Source of the DNA: Agromyces protaetiae
GTDB taxonomy: Bacteria; Actinomycetota; Actinomycetes; Actinomycetales; Microbacteriaceae
Direction of reading: 5' to 3'
Assembly (NCBI RefSeq): GCF_004135405.1
Contig: NZ_CP035491.1
Coordinates: 2,914,001 to 2,978,000, forward strand
Length of the DNA: 64,000 nucleotides
The translations under genes were made by a program, and so were the position numbers. This document shows, in pieces, positions 27,652 to 37,044 of this stretch (position 1 is its first letter; every line of letters starts with the position of its first letter). The notes under the pieces were generated by a model. That model saw only the letters and a list, made by a program, of their open reading frames with translations, did not search any database and was not told the DNA's origin.

Positions 27652-28778
27652 GGCGAATGGATGCCCCCGTGCTCCACTTCCTCGTTCCCGACGGCTTCGA
27701 CGAACCCGCCCGCGCGAGCGGGGGCAACGTGTACGACCGCAGGGTCGCCGCGGCGCTCCAGGCGGCCGGATTCGACGTGCGCCTCGCGCCCCTCGACGTC
27801 GGGGCTCGCGATCGGCTCGATCGCGCACTCGTCGCCGTGCCCGACGACGGGCTCGTCCTCGTCGACGGACTCGTCGCGGTCGCAGCATCCGAGGTCCTCT
27901 CGGCGCACGCGTCGCGCCTGCGCGTCGTGGTGCTCGCCCACATGGTCGCGAGCGCGCTCGCGGAGTCATCGGATGCCTCGGCGACCGCCGGAGACGAACG
28001 CACCGCGCTGTCGGCCGCCCGGCGCATCATCGCGACGAGCGACTGGACGCGCTCGGAGCTCGCGGCGCGCGGGCTCGCGGAGTTCGATCGCATCGCGGTC
28101 GCGCGACCCGGGGTCGACGTCTCGGCGGCGCGGATCGCCCGCATCCGGGCCGCGCCGGTCCGGCCGGAGCCCGCGCGCGATCAGCGGCGAGCGGCCCGGT
28201 TCCTCTGCGTCGGCGCCCTCGCCCGCCACAAGGGACAGGATGTCCTCGTCGAAGCGCTCGCGGGTCTCACCGACGTGCCCCCGTGGACCTGCTCGATCGT
28301 CGGATCCCACACGGCGGACCCGTCGTTCGCGGGCCGGATCGTCTCCGACATCTCGGCCGCCGGACTCGAGGGCGTGACCCTGGCGGGCGTGCTCACGGGC
28401 TCACGGCTCGACGATGCGTTCGGCAGCGCCGACCTCGTCATCGCGCCCTCGCGCGCGGAGAGCTACGGCATGGTCGTCGCCGACGCCCTCGCGAGAGGGA
28501 TCCCGGTGGTGACGACACGCGTCGGCGGGATTCCCGAGGCCGTCGCGGGGCACACGTCCGCGGTGCTCGTCGCGCCCGACGATCCCACGGCGCTCCGCGC
28601 CGTGCTGAAACGATGGCTCGCGGATGTCCCGTGGCGCGACCGGCTCACGGCCGCCGCCCTGCGCTCGCCCACCCCGGCACGATACTGGTCCGAGACCACG
28701 CGGGTCGTCGCCGGAGTCCTCACGAGCGTGCGAGCGGAGTCCGGCATCGGCGCCGCCGAGGTGCGGAGCACCGGGTGA
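27648..28778 (+). CDS. GT4-family glycosyltransferase
   Basis: This 376-residue GT-B glycosyltransferase has an N-terminal Rossmann domain with the acceptor-side GGNVYD loop. The donor domain has [20 protein letters not shown] and [20 protein letters not shown]. The family EX7E motif appears as E-x7-D. It would transfer a sugar from an NDP-sugar to an unknown acceptor. I chose the GTG at 27648 (GTGA overlap). An ATG at 27657 is the alternative and removes three residues. Confidence 0.87.
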   Translation: MRRMDAPVLHFLVPDGFDEPARASGGNVYDRRVAAALQAAGFDVRLAPLDVGARDRLDRALVAVPDDGLVLVDGLVAVAASEVLSAHASRLRVVVLAHMVASALAESSDASATAGDERTALSAARRIIATSDWTRSELAARGLAEFDRIAVARPGVDVSAARIARIRAAPVRPEPARDQRRAARFLCVGALARHKGQDVLVEALAGLTDVPPWTCSIVGSHTADPSFAGRIVSDISAAGLEGVTLAGVLTGSRLDDAFGSADLVIAPSRAESYGMVVADALARGIPVVTTRVGGIPEAVAGHTSAVLVAPDDPTALRAVLKRWLADVPWRDRLTAAALRSPTPARYWSETTRVVAGVLTSVRAESGIGAAEVRSTG

Positions 28779-29590
28779 GTGGGGTCATCGACGTCGATGC
28801 AGACTGGCTCGCGTTGCGCGAAGCCGAAGACGCCCGCGCGCGCTCGCGCGAACTCGCCCTCGCCGCCGCCTCCGCGCTCGCACCCGGTCAGGTCGTCGTC
28901 CACGACCTCGGAAGCGGAACCGGCTCGATGCTGCGATGGCTCGGGCCGCTCCTGCCCGGCCCGCAGGTCTGGGTGCTGCACGACTGGAACGCGGCGCTCC
29001 TCGATCGCGCGCTCATCGGCGATCCCGCTCGCGACCGCGACGGTCGACCGATCTCGGTGCAGATCCGCACCCGCGAACTCGCGCGGCTCCGCCGCGCCGA
29101 CCTCGACGGGGCCGACCTCGTCACGGCGTCGGCACTCCTCGACGTCCTCACCGCCGAAGAGATCGGCGCCGTCGTCGAGGCGTGCACCGCGGCCGGATGT
29201 CCCGTCCTGATCAGCCTGAGCGTGACGGGCGACGTCGAGCTCGATCCCGTCGAGCCCCTCGACGACGAACTCCGGGCCGCCTTCAACGCGCACCAGCAAC
29301 GGTTGGTCGGCGGACGGCGGCTCGTCGGCCCGTCCGGCGCGGCGCTCGCCGAAGGACTGTTCCGCGAGGCCGGCTGGAGCGTCGCGCGCGCGACATCCCT
29401 CTGGCGGCTCGGTCGGCGCGAGCCGGGCCTCCTCGGTCGGTGGCTCGACGGATGGCTCGACGCCGCCCTCGAACAGCGCGCCGACCTTCGCCGCGACGGC
29501 GTCCGCTACCGTGCCCTGCGCGAGGCGCAGTTGCGGCGCGGAGCGCTCTCCGCCACCGTCTCCCACGCGGATCTCCTGGCGTCGCCATGA
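28775..29590 (+). CDS. Class I SAM-dependent methyltransferase
   Basis: This 271-residue protein has the SAM-binding motif VVVHDLGSGTGSMLRWLGPL (about residues 40-59) and a second acidic strand (WVLHDWNAALLDRAL). A helical C-terminus rich in Arg follows. The GTG at 28775 overlaps the glycosyltransferase stop by four bases. The substrate is probably the same intermediate made by the operon's PTPS-like and glycosyltransferase proteins. Confidence 0.82.
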   Translation: MSGVIDVDADWLALREAEDARARSRELALAAASALAPGQVVVHDLGSGTGSMLRWLGPLLPGPQVWVLHDWNAALLDRALIGDPARDRDGRPISVQIRTRELARLRRADLDGADLVTASALLDVLTAEEIGAVVEACTAAGCPVLISLSVTGDVELDPVEPLDDELRAAFNAHQQRLVGGRRLVGPSGAALAEGLFREAGWSVARATSLWRLGRREPGLLGRWLDGWLDAALEQRADLRRDGVRYRALREAQLRRGALSATVSHADLLASP

Positions 29591-30276
29591 CCGAGGCGCC
29601 GTACGTGACCCTCAGCGTCGCGATGTCGATCGACGGACACCTCGACACCGTGCCGCCGCCGCGGCTCATCCTCTCGAACGCCGCCGACTTCGATCGCGTC
29701 GACGAGGTCCGCTCGCAGAGCGACGCCATCCTGGTCGGCGCCCGCACCGTTCGCGCCGACAACCCGCGGCTGCTCGTACGGAGCGAGGAGCGCCGTCGCC
29801 GCCGCGAGACCGAGGGGCTGCCGTCATCCCCGTGGAAGGTCACCGTCACGGCCTCGGGCGACCTCGACCCGCGCGCGGAGTTCTTCTCCGCGGGTCACGG
29901 GGAGAAGCTCGTGTACTGCCCGGAATCGGCCGGCCGAGACATCCGGAACCGCCTCGGCGAGCGCGCGACCGTCGTCGAGCTCGGCGAATCGGTCACGATG
30001 GCGGACCTCGTCGACGATCTGGGCGACCGGGGCGCACGGACCCTCCTCGTCGAGGGCGGCGGAACCGTGATCACGCAGTTCTTGACCGGCGATCTCGTCG
30101 ACGAACTGCAGTTGGCGATCGCCCCGTTCTTCGTCGGCGACGGGCGCGCTCCACGTCTCGTCGGCGACGGGCGATTCCCCTGGACGCCCGACCGCCGAGC
30201 ACGGCTCATCGAGACTCGGCAGGTCGGCGACATCGCCGTGCTCAGATACTCCCTCTCCGAACGCTCGCCCGACTGA
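29587..30276 (+). CDS. RibD C-terminal / dihydrofolate-reductase-family protein
   Basis: This 229-residue protein fits the RibD reductase fold: YVTLSVAMSIDGHLDT at the start, SDAILVGARTVRADNPRLLV, and LLVEGGGTVITQFL near the end. Such enzymes reduce pyrimidine or pterin-like ring intermediates with NADPH. No RibD deaminase domain is present. The ATG at 29587 overlaps the methyltransferase stop. It is the last gene of the coupled five-gene operon. Confidence 0.87.
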   Translation: MTEAPYVTLSVAMSIDGHLDTVPPPRLILSNAADFDRVDEVRSQSDAILVGARTVRADNPRLLVRSEERRRRRETEGLPSSPWKVTVTASGDLDPRAEFFSAGHGEKLVYCPESAGRDIRNRLGERATVVELGESVTMADLVDDLGDRGARTLLVEGGGTVITQFLTGDLVDELQLAIAPFFVGDGRAPRLVGDGRFPWTPDRRARLIETRQVGDIAVLRYSLSERSPD

Positions 30277-30395
30277 TCGCGGGCTATCGGCCGGCGCGCG
30301 CGAGGGCTACAGTGAGCGCGGAGCAGGATTGGGCGTCGTCGACCCAACGCGCCCGGCCTTCCCCCTCAGCGCTCGACCTGAGAGGAAGATCCCCG

Positions 30396-31505
30396 ATGCC
30401 GCATGACATCTCGGCAGCCGTGCTGCCCGACTACGACCGGCCCTTCGAGGTCCGAACGGTCCAACTCGACGATCCGCGCCCGAACGAAGTCCTCGTGAAG
30501 CTCGTCGCCACGGGAGTGTGCGGCACCGACCTCGGCGTTCAAGCGGGCCACACGCCGTTCCCGCTGCCGGGCGTGCTCGGGCACGAGGGCGCCGGAGTCG
30601 TCGAGGCGGTGGGCGCCGGCGTCTCCACGGTGAAGCCGGGCGACAAGGTGCTCCTCTCGTTCACGAGCTGCGGAGTCTGCCGCAACTGCAAGCTGGGGCA
30701 TCCGGCCTTCTGCCAGTACTTCCTGACCTTGAACCTGATCGGCGGGCGCCGCGCCGACGGCAGCTACACGCTCCACGAAGGCGGGGAGCCCGTGAACGGC
30801 CACTTCTTCGGTCAATCGTCGTTCGCCACGCACGCGCTCGCCGACGAGCGCGGCGTGACGAGAGTGTCGGACGACGCCGACCTCGCTGCGCTCGCACCCC
30901 TCGGATGCGGCATCCAGACCGGCGCCGGCACCGTGCTGAACATCCTCAAGCCCGCACCCGGAACCACGATCGCGGTCTTCGGCGCGGGAGCGGTCGGTCT
31001 CGCCGCCGTCATGGCGGCGCGACTCACCAGCGTGGAACGGATCGTCGTCGTGGACATCGTCCAGTCGCGCCTGGATCTCGCCGCGACGCTTGGTGCGACG
31101 CATCCGATCAACTCGCGCGACCTCGACCTCACCCAGGTGCTGCTCGATCTGACCGACGGTTGGGGGATCGACTACGCCGTCGACGCCACGGGAAACGTTC
31201 CCGTGATCCACAGTGCGATCCTGGCGCTCGCCCCGCTGGGCGAGCTCGCCCTCGTCGGCGCCCCGCCCGTCGGCCACACCGTCGACCTCGACGTCAACTT
31301 CATGTTGAGCGGACGACGCGTCATCGGTGTGACCGAGGGCGACTCCACGCCGCAACTGCTGATCCCTGCCCTCATCGAACTGATCGCGCAGGGGCGGTTC
31401 CCGCTCGACAAGCTCATCACGCCGTTCGACTTCTCGAACATCAACGACGCGATGAGCGCCCTGAAAGACGGCTCGGCCTTGAAACCTGTGCTCCATTTCG
31501 CCTGA
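30396..31505 (+). CDS. Zinc-dependent NAD(P) alcohol dehydrogenase
   Basis: This 369-residue class-III-type MDR enzyme has both zinc sites. The catalytic site has TGVCGTD and LGHEGAG. The structural site has four Cys in SCGVCRNCKLGHPAFC. The Rossmann motif is IAVFGAGAVGLAAVMAARL. It resembles aryl/benzyl-alcohol dehydrogenases. It begins 119 bases after the RibD-type gene with its own AGAGGAAG ribosome site, so it may be a separate unit or the last gene of that operon. It converges with the sulfatase gene. Confidence 0.88.
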   Translation: MPHDISAAVLPDYDRPFEVRTVQLDDPRPNEVLVKLVATGVCGTDLGVQAGHTPFPLPGVLGHEGAGVVEAVGAGVSTVKPGDKVLLSFTSCGVCRNCKLGHPAFCQYFLTLNLIGGRRADGSYTLHEGGEPVNGHFFGQSSFATHALADERGVTRVSDDADLAALAPLGCGIQTGAGTVLNILKPAPGTTIAVFGAGAVGLAAVMAARLTSVERIVVVDIVQSRLDLAATLGATHPINSRDLDLTQVLLDLTDGWGIDYAVDATGNVPVIHSAILALAPLGELALVGAPPVGHTVDLDVNFMLSGRRVIGVTEGDSTPQLLIPALIELIAQGRFPLDKLITPFDFSNINDAMSALKDGSALKPVLHFA

Positions 31506-31535
31506 TCGGCATCGGATCCCGCATCATCCCGGACT

Positions 31536-33188
31536 TCATCCCCGGCTGAACGCGTCGACGAATCGATCGCGGAATGCGCTCATCGGCCAGACGGGCGCGT
31601 CCGGCCCGGGGAGCACGCCGTCCTCCCACTCCCACTCGTCGATCGCGTCCGAGACCGCCGGGTCTTTGGAGATGATGCTGATCGGAACATCGTGGCCGGG
31701 ATCCCGGCCGGTCACGATCGTCGCGGGCTGGTGGTCGCCGAGCACCACGAGCACGAGGTCGGGATCGTCCGATTCGTGCAGGAACGAGAGCATCGCGGCG
31801 AGCGCATACCGAATCGACCGGGCGTACGCCTCTCGCACCCGGCCGGGTTCCTTCCAGACCTCCGCGGCCGACTCCCCTCGCGCGGCCTGCGACCCGAACA
31901 CGGAGCCGTCGCCGATCTCCGGCCAGGGAACCAGCTCGGGCAACGGCGCCCATGGCGTGTGCGAGGAGAGCAGGTCGACCTCGGCCATGACCGGCCGATC
32001 GTCGGCGGCGAGCACCTCGTCGGCGAGGTGCTTCCAGGTGTACTGGTCCGGAACCAGCGCGTATCCGAACGACGGACCGCGGTAGCCGACGTCGCTCGCG
32101 TCGATCAAGGTGTCGAAGTGATAGAACGACGTGCCGAACGACCACGGCTCGGTGCCGGCGGGCGAGAGGCTGACCGTGTGCCATCCGGCTCTCCCGAAGA
32201 TCTCGCTGAGCGTGAGTCGATCGCTCCGGATCACTTTGCTGTAGACCGGCTGCCGATCGACCCAGAGACCGGTCATGAGCGTCGAGTGCGCAAGCCAACT
32301 GAGGCCGCCGAAGGTGGGCGACGTGAGGAAGGCGCTCCTCGAGACGTACCCGTCGGCCTCGAGTTGCGCGTTGCCCTCTCGCAGAGTGCGTCGGATGTCG
32401 GCTGAGAAATCCGTCCCCTGCACGGCGACTCTGCCGTAGCTCTCGACGAATGCGAAGACGACGTCCTTGCCCTCGAGCCCGGTGAGCAAGCGGGAGCCCG
32501 GCGTCGCTCGAAAGCGATCCGCCGCGATCTGCCTCGGCAGGGCCGCGACCGCCGTGAGCCCCGCTGCCGAGTGCGAGGCCGACGTGCTGATCGCGTGCAC
32601 GGCGGCGGCCGCCGCGATCGGTCGCCCCGGCACGAGGTGCGCGCCCGTCGCCGCCCCGACGATCCACACCGCGGCGACCGCCGCGATCGCGCACGTGCCG
32701 CGACCGCGGTCGTGACGCATTGCGGTGTCGACGCGAAGCACCGCCCACGCGAGCGCGACGATCGACAAGGCGGTGGCGATCGCGATGAGCACCACGAGGG
32801 TGATCGCGGGCCCCGCGCCGATCGCTCCCGTGACGACCCCGAACGCGTCGCCCAATTGCTGCCAATCGAGCGGATCGAACGGGATGTCGAGCACCTCCCG
32901 GTAGCCGGCGTCGATGGCCCCGAGCACGATCGCGAAGACGACGACCACGCCGAAGCAGGCGGCGAGGACGAGTCGCACCGGGCGCCAGGGAACCATGAAG
33001 AGCACGAAGAGCACGAGGATCGACTCGGCGGGAACCCCGAGGATCGCGAGCGGGAAGCCGTCTGCGAGCGCCGCAGGCGCCCGCGGCGCCAGCGGGAGGA
33101 GGACGAGCACGACGATCGCGACGGCCAGCGAGAATCGGCGGAGCGGCGATCCCGACGGTCTGTCCGCGCCGACGGGCGCATCGGTCAC
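31536..33188 (-). CDS. Membrane-anchored sulfatase/phosphoglycerol-transferase-like protein
   Basis: This 550-residue protein has four or five N-terminal membrane segments (residues about 20-210) and an external alkaline-phosphatase-superfamily domain. Metal-site pieces are VVFAFVESYGRVAV, SPTFGGLSWLAHSTLMTG (nucleophile region) and VVLGDHQP. LtaS-like and sulfatase enzymes of this shape act on envelope lipids or polymers. I chose the GTG at 33188, overlapping the upstream stop by four bases. The longer open frame to 34196 is antisense or shadow sequence. It ends a four-gene minus-strand operon. Confidence 0.82.
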   Translation of the reverse strand: MTDAPVGADRPSGSPLRRFSLAVAIVVLVLLPLAPRAPAALADGFPLAILGVPAESILVLFVLFMVPWRPVRLVLAACFGVVVVFAIVLGAIDAGYREVLDIPFDPLDWQQLGDAFGVVTGAIGAGPAITLVVLIAIATALSIVALAWAVLRVDTAMRHDRGRGTCAIAAVAAVWIVGAATGAHLVPGRPIAAAAAVHAISTSASHSAAGLTAVAALPRQIAADRFRATPGSRLLTGLEGKDVVFAFVESYGRVAVQGTDFSADIRRTLREGNAQLEADGYVSRSAFLTSPTFGGLSWLAHSTLMTGLWVDRQPVYSKVIRSDRLTLSEIFGRAGWHTVSLSPAGTEPWSFGTSFYHFDTLIDASDVGYRGPSFGYALVPDQYTWKHLADEVLAADDRPVMAEVDLLSSHTPWAPLPELVPWPEIGDGSVFGSQAARGESAAEVWKEPGRVREAYARSIRYALAAMLSFLHESDDPDLVLVVLGDHQPATIVTGRDPGHDVPISIISKDPAVSDAIDEWEWEDGVLPGPDAPVWPMSAFRDRFVDAFSRG

Positions 33189-33910
33189 GATGCACGCACC
33201 TCTGCTTCGGCGGATCGAGCGCGTCCTCGCGTCGCGAGCCAGACGACATCGCGACCGAAGGACTCGACGAGCAGGACGAGTGCGACGGCGACCGCGGCGT
33301 ACGAGAACTCGGGGAACAGACCGGTCGCGGCGAAGGCGAGGACGATCCCCTGCACCGCGGCCACGACCTTGCGCCAATACCGGTACGGGAGCGGCCCGCG
33401 CAGCCGGGGAAGCATCCATCCCGCCACGACGAAGGCGTACCGCATCAGGCCGATCGCGAGCACCCACGGGCCGAGGGACCGCGCCACGTAGACGCTCAGC
33501 ACGAGCAGCAGGAACGCGTCGACCTCCCAGTCGAACCGGGCGCCGAGCGCGGTCGCGCTGCCGGTCCGCCGCGCGACCCATCCGTCCACGGCGTCGAGTG
33601 CGAGCGCCGGCACGGTCAGGCCGATGAGGAGCGGCACCGGGATCGGTGCGACGAACGAGGCTGCGACGAGACCCGTGATGACGCCGACGAGCGCCGACCG
33701 GATCGCCGTCACGAGATTCGCCCATCCGAGACGCGAGGCGCCCCGACGTCGCAGCGCGATCCCCAGCAACGCGGTGCTCGACGCGAGGTACCCGATCGCG
33801 ACAGCGAGCCCGATCGCCGGCATCGCATCGACCGCCCAGAGGGTCGCGGCGCCGACCGCGCCGAGCACCGCCACGCCGATCGGAACGAGCTGCACCTCGC
33901 CGAGTGCCAT
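33185..33910 (-). CDS. CDP-alcohol phosphatidyltransferase family protein
   Basis: This 241-residue protein has about six membrane segments and the full family motif D-x2-DG-x2-AR-x8-G-x3-D-x3-D (DAVDGWVARRTGSATALGAR, then F-D-WEV-D). Such enzymes join a CDP-lipid and an alcohol. The ATG at 33910 overlaps the methyltransferase stop (TGATG), and its own stop overlaps the next start (GTGA). With the sulfatase-like partner it probably makes or modifies an unusual phospholipid headgroup. Confidence 0.88.
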   Translation of the reverse strand: MALGEVQLVPIGVAVLGAVGAATLWAVDAMPAIGLAVAIGYLASSTALLGIALRRRGASRLGWANLVTAIRSALVGVITGLVAASFVAPIPVPLLIGLTVPALALDAVDGWVARRTGSATALGARFDWEVDAFLLLVLSVYVARSLGPWVLAIGLMRYAFVVAGWMLPRLRGPLPYRYWRKVVAAVQGIVLAFAATGLFPEFSYAAVAVALVLLVESFGRDVVWLATRGRARSAEAEVRAS

Positions 33911-34620
33911 CACGTGCCTTCGACGACGACGCGCCGATCCCGGGTACCGGTTCCGCGGCCGGATCCGGCCGCGAGGAAGGCGCTCCCGAAACACAGCTCC
34001 ACCCAGGAGGGATCGACCAGCCGCTCCTCGATCGCCCCGCGAATCGCGTCCCAGGGGCGGCGCTCGATCCACTCGTCGAGCGAGGCCGAACGGCGCACCG
34101 CTGCGATTCCGAGCCGGGACAGCCAGGCGGGCGTCGCGCCGGGGATCTTGAGGTCCAGCACGACCCACCGACCGCCGCCGGAAAGCGCGGCGGCACCGTT
34201 GGCGATGACCGTTCCGCACTCTGCCACCTGCGTCAGCGCGTACGTGGACAGAACAGCGTCGACCTTGTCGGGAAAGGCGAACTCCGCCGCATCCGCCTGC
34301 ACGAGGGTGACGTTGCTCCACCCGTTCGCGTCGGCCCGATCGCTTGCACGCGCGAGCATCGCGTCGGTGAGATCGACGCCGACGAGCCGGCCGCTGGGAC
34401 CGATCGCCTCCTCGATGAGGGCGAAGTTCAGACCCGTTCCGCACGCGACATCGACCACGGTGTCGCCCGCTCGGAGGCCGAGCGCCTGCACCGCGCGTGC
34501 ACGCTGCGACCGCTGCGGGTAGCCGGGCGCCGGGTAGAGCCGGGACACGAGGTCGTATCGCTTGGCCTTCTTGCGGTACACCTCGATGAGGTGCGCTCGC
34601 GTGCGGTCGGCCTCGCTCAC
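33910..34620 (-). CDS. UbiE-like SAM-dependent methyltransferase
   Basis: This 236-residue protein opens with VYRKKAKRYDLVSRLYPAPG, typical of UbiE/COQ5-like enzymes. Its SAM motif is VVDVACGTGLNFALIEEAIG, followed by GRLVGVDLTDAML. The GTG at 34620 overlaps the SRPBCC gene's stop. The substrate may be a quinone-like or lipid compound, but the neighbours favour an envelope lipid. Confidence 0.85.
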   Translation of the reverse strand: MSEADRTRAHLIEVYRKKAKRYDLVSRLYPAPGYPQRSQRARAVQALGLRAGDTVVDVACGTGLNFALIEEAIGPSGRLVGVDLTDAMLARASDRADANGWSNVTLVQADAAEFAFPDKVDAVLSTYALTQVAECGTVIANGAAALSGGGRWVVLDLKIPGATPAWLSRLGIAAVRRSASLDEWIERRPWDAIRGAIEERLVDPSWVELCFGSAFLAAGSGRGTGTRDRRVVVEGT

Positions 34621-35084
34621 GGCGATCCCGCTCCCGCTCGAAGGTCGGATTCGACGGCGGCTTTGATGCCCGCCATCTCGATGTCGCTCACGCGCTGGAT
34701 TCGGTCGTGGAGGGCGCGTCCCGGGATGGCGCGCATGAGCTTCGCGGGGTCGACTTCGACCCACATCATCGCGTCGGTCCGGCGGTCGCCTGCCGGCGCG
34801 AACTCCATGCCCCAGCGGGCCACGGACGTTCCCATCGTTCCGGCGAACCCCATCGAGCGCGGGGCATCGACCTCCGTGATCTGTTCGCGCCGGCGGTGAT
34901 TCCAGCCGAAGTCCCTCGCCCGCTGCTCGACCCATGCGCCGGGCTCGAACCGTTCACCGTCGCGAACGCGGCACTCGATCACGGTCGGCGCCCACTCGGG
35001 CCACCGCCGGACGTCGGCCAGGTATCCCCATACGTCCTCGATGCCCCCGTCGACCGTGATGCGGCTCTCGGTTCTGATGGTCAT
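34617..35084 (-). CDS. SRPBCC family (polyketide cyclase/START-like) protein
   Basis: This 155-residue protein has the START-like fold signature SRITVDGGIEDVWGYLADVR, followed by WPEWAP. The family binds hydrophobic ligands. I chose the ATG at 35084 (MTIRTES), which has ggagg 11 bases upstream. An ATG at 35102 would add six residues but lacks a ribosome site. It is the first gene of the minus-strand operon. Confidence 0.8.
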   Translation of the reverse strand: MTIRTESRITVDGGIEDVWGYLADVRRWPEWAPTVIECRVRDGERFEPGAWVEQRARDFGWNHRRREQITEVDAPRSMGFAGTMGTSVARWGMEFAPAGDRRTDAMMWVEVDPAKLMRAIPGRALHDRIQRVSDIEMAGIKAAVESDLRAGAGSP

Positions 35085-35208
35085 GGGTTCCACCGCCTCC
35101 ATGCGTCGCGCCTGCGGCCCCCACCGCTCCGCGACACGCCATGCACAATACTGTTGTCATGCCACTGCCGCGAGGGGGTGCAGCGATCGGATCGCTCGGA
35201 GGACCGTG

Positions 35209-36000
35209 GTGACCCGGCGCGCCGACGTCGACGCGGCGCTGCACGACGCTCGAGTGGCCGCGCATCTCCCCGCCCGCTTCGTCGGTCAGGAGAGCTTCAT
35301 GACGGCCGAGGGGATCCTGGCCCTCGCGCGCAGCGCCGGCGTGGGCGCCGACACGCGCGTGCTGGACGTCTGCTGCGGCACCGGCGGTGCCGGGCGCCAC
35401 CTCGTGCGCACGCTCGGCTGCTCTTACCACGGTGTCGACGCAGATGCCGAGGCCGTCGCCTCGGCCCGGCACCACGCCGTCGGCTTGTCGAGCACCTATG
35501 CAGTGCACACGGTGCCGCCGCTGCCCGTCGGCGAAGCCGACGTCGACGTCGTGCTCCTGCTGGAGACCGTCCTGGCGTTCCCCGACAAGCATGCGCTCGC
35601 ATCGGCAGTCGCGGTCGCCTTGCGACCGGGCGGTCGGTTCGCGTGCACGCTCGAAGAAGGAACGCCGTTGACGCCCGTCGAGCGCGAGGCGATGCCCGCC
35701 GCCGATACCGTCTGGCCCGTGCCCTTGGCCGAGTTCGTGTCGACGTTGGCAGACGTCGGACTCGCAACCGTCTCGGTTCAGGATGACACCGCGTCGCATC
35801 TGCGCGTCGCGACCGCTCTGCTCACGCAGTTCACAGCCGCTCGCGACCGCATTGAGGCGGCGCTCGGCGCGACGTTCACCGATGACCTGCTCGCGTCCCA
35901 CCGACTGTGGCGGGACTGGATGGCGTCGGGTCGCATTCGCAAGTTCGCGCTGGTCTCGGAGCGTGAGCCGATCGACGGAGTCCTCGAGGTCGCGGACTGA
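35209..36000 (+). CDS. SAM-dependent methyltransferase
   Basis: This 263-residue protein has the SAM motif TRVLDVCCGTGGAGRHLVRT and the motif-III area ALRPGGRFACTLEEG. I chose the second of two adjacent GTG codons (35209), which sits 6 bases after GGAGG. The GTG at 35206 is equally in frame. It is divergent from the SRPBCC operon and is the last core-like gene before the accessory island. Confidence 0.82.
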   Translation: MTRRADVDAALHDARVAAHLPARFVGQESFMTAEGILALARSAGVGADTRVLDVCCGTGGAGRHLVRTLGCSYHGVDADAEAVASARHHAVGLSSTYAVHTVPPLPVGEADVDVVLLLETVLAFPDKHALASAVAVALRPGGRFACTLEEGTPLTPVEREAMPAADTVWPVPLAEFVSTLADVGLATVSVQDDTASHLRVATALLTQFTAARDRIEAALGATFTDDLLASHRLWRDWMASGRIRKFALVSEREPIDGVLEVAD

Positions 36001-36081
36001 TCGATCGGTTATCGACGAGCGCCGTGCGTGCAGCGACGACGCCGTGTCGTCGGCGAGGGTTCCGATGCGTGCTCTGGAGAG

Positions 36082-36483
36082 TCAGGCGGCAGTCTCGGTT
36101 CTTCGGAAACAGCCCTTGAGGTCGTCTGGGCGGTCTGGCGCCCGACATCTCGTGGATCGGCCCGGCGTCCGTCGCCGCCCACCAGCCTTCCGACCGCCAC
36201 GCGCCTTCCGACGACTCTTGCGGGCGTGCTTGTGCATCGGAAGCTGCTTCCGCAGTGACGCAGCGGACATGGGGACGTCGCGGCTCCGCCGCAGCGCCTG
36301 ACCTCGCCGAGCCAGGAGCTTCAGCGTTCGGTACGCAGCCTTGCGCACGCGCTTTGGAGCGAACAGTGAGAGCAGCGGCAAGACCGCGTCGCGCACTATA
36401 CGCGTGAGAGCCACGCCACCGGCCGTAACAAGCGCGACGACGACGGCGCCCGTCGCCATGTTTGAGCCGAACCAATCGAACAT
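36082..36483 (-). CDS. Hypothetical small membrane protein, basic C-terminus
   Basis: I do not recognise this 133-residue frame. From the ATG at 36483 it reads MFDWFGSNMATGAVVVALVT, giving one membrane segment (about residues 9-32). A long Arg/Lys-rich tail follows. The open frame extends to 36690, but that part looks non-coding. It lies at the left edge of the accessory island. Whether it is expressed is uncertain. Confidence 0.4.
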   Translation of the reverse strand: MFDWFGSNMATGAVVVALVTAGGVALTRIVRDAVLPLLSLFAPKRVRKAAYRTLKLLARRGQALRRSRDVPMSAASLRKQLPMHKHARKSRRKARGGRKAGGRRRTPGRSTRCRAPDRPDDLKGCFRRTETAA

Positions 36484-36847
36484 GTTGCAACCGCCTTCGA
36501 ATCGGGGGAAGACCGGCGGCGCATGGCTGCGCCGCCGAGGTCGGTCGGCACCGCCCCGGATTGGTGCGTCCGACTCGTCCGTGCTGGACGAAGTTCGAGC
36601 CGCACCATGTGGCCGAGTGGAGTCGCCCGTTCCCGCCGGGCGTGAGTGGTCGGCTTCATCGTCGAAGCCTGGACCGCGAATGCGGCTCACGCTCTCCCAT
36701 CACACGCGGAAGACTCCACGTGTGCCTCGCGTCGAGGGCGGTCCTTGAGTCGGACTCGGCTACGGCACGGAATGCAGGTGTCGATCGACTGATGCGATCT
36801 TCGAATCTGCGTCGGCGGGTATCACCGATGGGTACTGTTCACTTTCG

Positions 36848-36863
36848 ATGGTCCCGGGACCAT
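36848..36863. promoter_or_regulatory. Perfect 16-base palindrome
   Basis: ATGGTCCCGGGACCAT reads the same on both strands. It lies in the gene-free edge of the island, where the base composition drops. It could be a protein-binding or recombination site. No partner site was seen. Confidence 0.4.
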
Positions 36864-37015
36864 GTCGAGATGATAACGAGCCGGTAACGAATGGGGGAAG
36901 GCTTCCGGAATCCAAAGCTTGGGTTCGGACGATGTCGCAATCCGCCATGTTGGCGGCCCCGCAACATTCGTAAAATCTAAGCTTGGGCGGGTTTCCCTCG
37001 CGATCCGACGACGAA

Positions 37016-37044
37016 GCCCCGGCAGAACTCAGTTCCACCGGGGC
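37016..37044. other. Two-part hairpin
   Basis: GCCCCGG and CCGGGGC form an outer 7-base stem. Inside it, GAACT and AGTTC form a second 5-base stem with a one-base loop, separated by CA on each side. It could be a terminator or a folded DNA site. There is no T-tract. Confidence 0.35.

Noticed and set aside
34447-35206. ACAATACTGTTGT dyad near 35142 as an operator for the divergent methyltransferase and SRPBCC genes
   Set aside because: The arms are only four or five bases and no promoter boxes line up with it on either strand.
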